NCBI GenBank assembly: GCA_000802095.1
Contig: JUEB01000022.1
Coordinates: forward strand, 21,597 to 85,596
Source of the DNA: Peptococcaceae bacterium BICA1-7
GTDB lineage: Bacteria; Bacillota; Desulfotomaculia; Desulfotomaculales; Desulfocucumaceae
Direction of reading: 5' to 3'
DNA: 64,000 bases
In this document: one piece after another, positions 63,279 through 64,000 of the stretch
How the letters are laid out: each line of letters opens with the position of its first letter
Numbering within the stretch: the first letter of the stretch is position 1
The notes under the pieces: model-generated
Database searches by the model: none
The model's input: only the letters and a program-made list of their open reading frames with translations
Told to the model about the DNA's origin: nothing
Position numbers and translations under genes: made by a program

Positions 63279-63347
63279 AAAGAAGTGTCACAAAACACAC
63301 AAAACGGTCCTTGAAAACTAAACAGAAGAGTAATGATGGACATTCTC

Positions 63348-63382
63348 GAGGTTCGAGGTTCGAAGTTCGAAATTCGAATCCG
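63348..63382 (+). repeat. Tandem heptads in the rRNA leader
   Basis: GAGGTTC, GAGGTTC, GAAGTTC, GAAATTC then GAATCCG: four and a half 7-base units with drift, in the transcribed leader between the promoter and the 16S gene. Confidence 0.8.
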
Positions 63383-63482
63383 GGAAAAACAATTAAGCCA
63401 GATGAGAAGTCTTCACCCGGGAGACCGGGAGGAGACGGAAACGTCAAAGAAATGAGAGCTAACAAGCTTTTTCATAAAAGAT

Positions 63483-64000
<518 letters not shown>

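Overview
This 64 kb window looks like the chromosome of an anaerobic, spore-forming Gram-positive bacterium of the class Clostridia, most like the Desulfotomaculum/Pelotomaculum group (Peptococcaceae sensu lato). The evidence is strong AGGAGG ribosome binding sites with frequent TTG/GTG starts, a T-box leader before valS, sporulation genes (pdaB-like, lonB, yunB, DacF/DacB-type carboxypeptidase, spoIIIE/ftsK), acyl-CoA and CoA-transferase metabolism under a sigma-54 activator, and a biotin-dependent Na+-pumping decarboxylase. The placement is an inference from gene content; the 16S fragment at the right edge (63483-64000) would settle it.

Layout. 1-7.7 kb: CoA-centred catabolism: the end of an HMG-CoA-lyase-like gene, an acyl-CoA dehydrogenase, two small XRE regulators facing each other, a PAS/sigma-54 activator, and a CoA-transferase behind a consensus -24/-12 promoter, then an amidohydrolase and a nitroreductase. 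7.8-20.8 kb: housekeeping and membrane genes: DUF378 protein, mutM and polA (leftward), a secreted S41 protease, an unrecognised 497-aa protein, a DedA / TVP38 convergent pair sharing one palindromic terminator, a subtilase, a Na+/H+ antiporter and an NAD(P)-binding protein.

20.8-31.1 kb is a visibly AT-richer block and the most interesting part. One rightward run encodes an acyl carrier protein, two class B-like radical SAM proteins, a pair of radical SAM proteins resembling the split lipoyl synthases LipS1 and LipS2, a hot-dog thioesterase, a DUF6125-like protein and a fatty acyl-AMP ligase, followed 14 bp later by S-adenosylmethionine synthetase (metK). The working model is a pathway in which a free fatty acid is adenylated, loaded on the carrier protein, modified by four radical SAM enzymes (probably including sulfur insertion), and released by the thioesterase, with MetK supplying SAM. 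I do not know of a described system with this set. The block ends at a tRNA-Val(GAC).

31.3-45.6 kb: cell-wall and spore-wall enzymes, a sodium-pumping decarboxylase operon (beta, biotin carrier and an easily missed 50-aa gamma-like subunit; no alpha subunit here), then the conserved tig-clpP-clpX-lonB-lon-ysxC protein quality-control cluster. 45.6-59 kb: T-box-valS, folC, prepilin peptidase, an XRE regulator, two unrecognised proteins, uppP, spoIIIE/ftsK, mnmH (selU) and rodZ. 59-64 kb: RNase P RNA, a class A penicillin-binding protein, yunB, and the promoter, leader and 5' third of a 16S rRNA gene.

Intergenic spacers carry two dispersed repeat families: large near-perfect palindromes built on a GGACAGGC core that sit at gene ends, and short tandem heptads (CAGGAGA, CAGTCAT and GAGGTTC types), often in inverted pairs. 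No phage, transposase, integrase or CRISPR array was seen.
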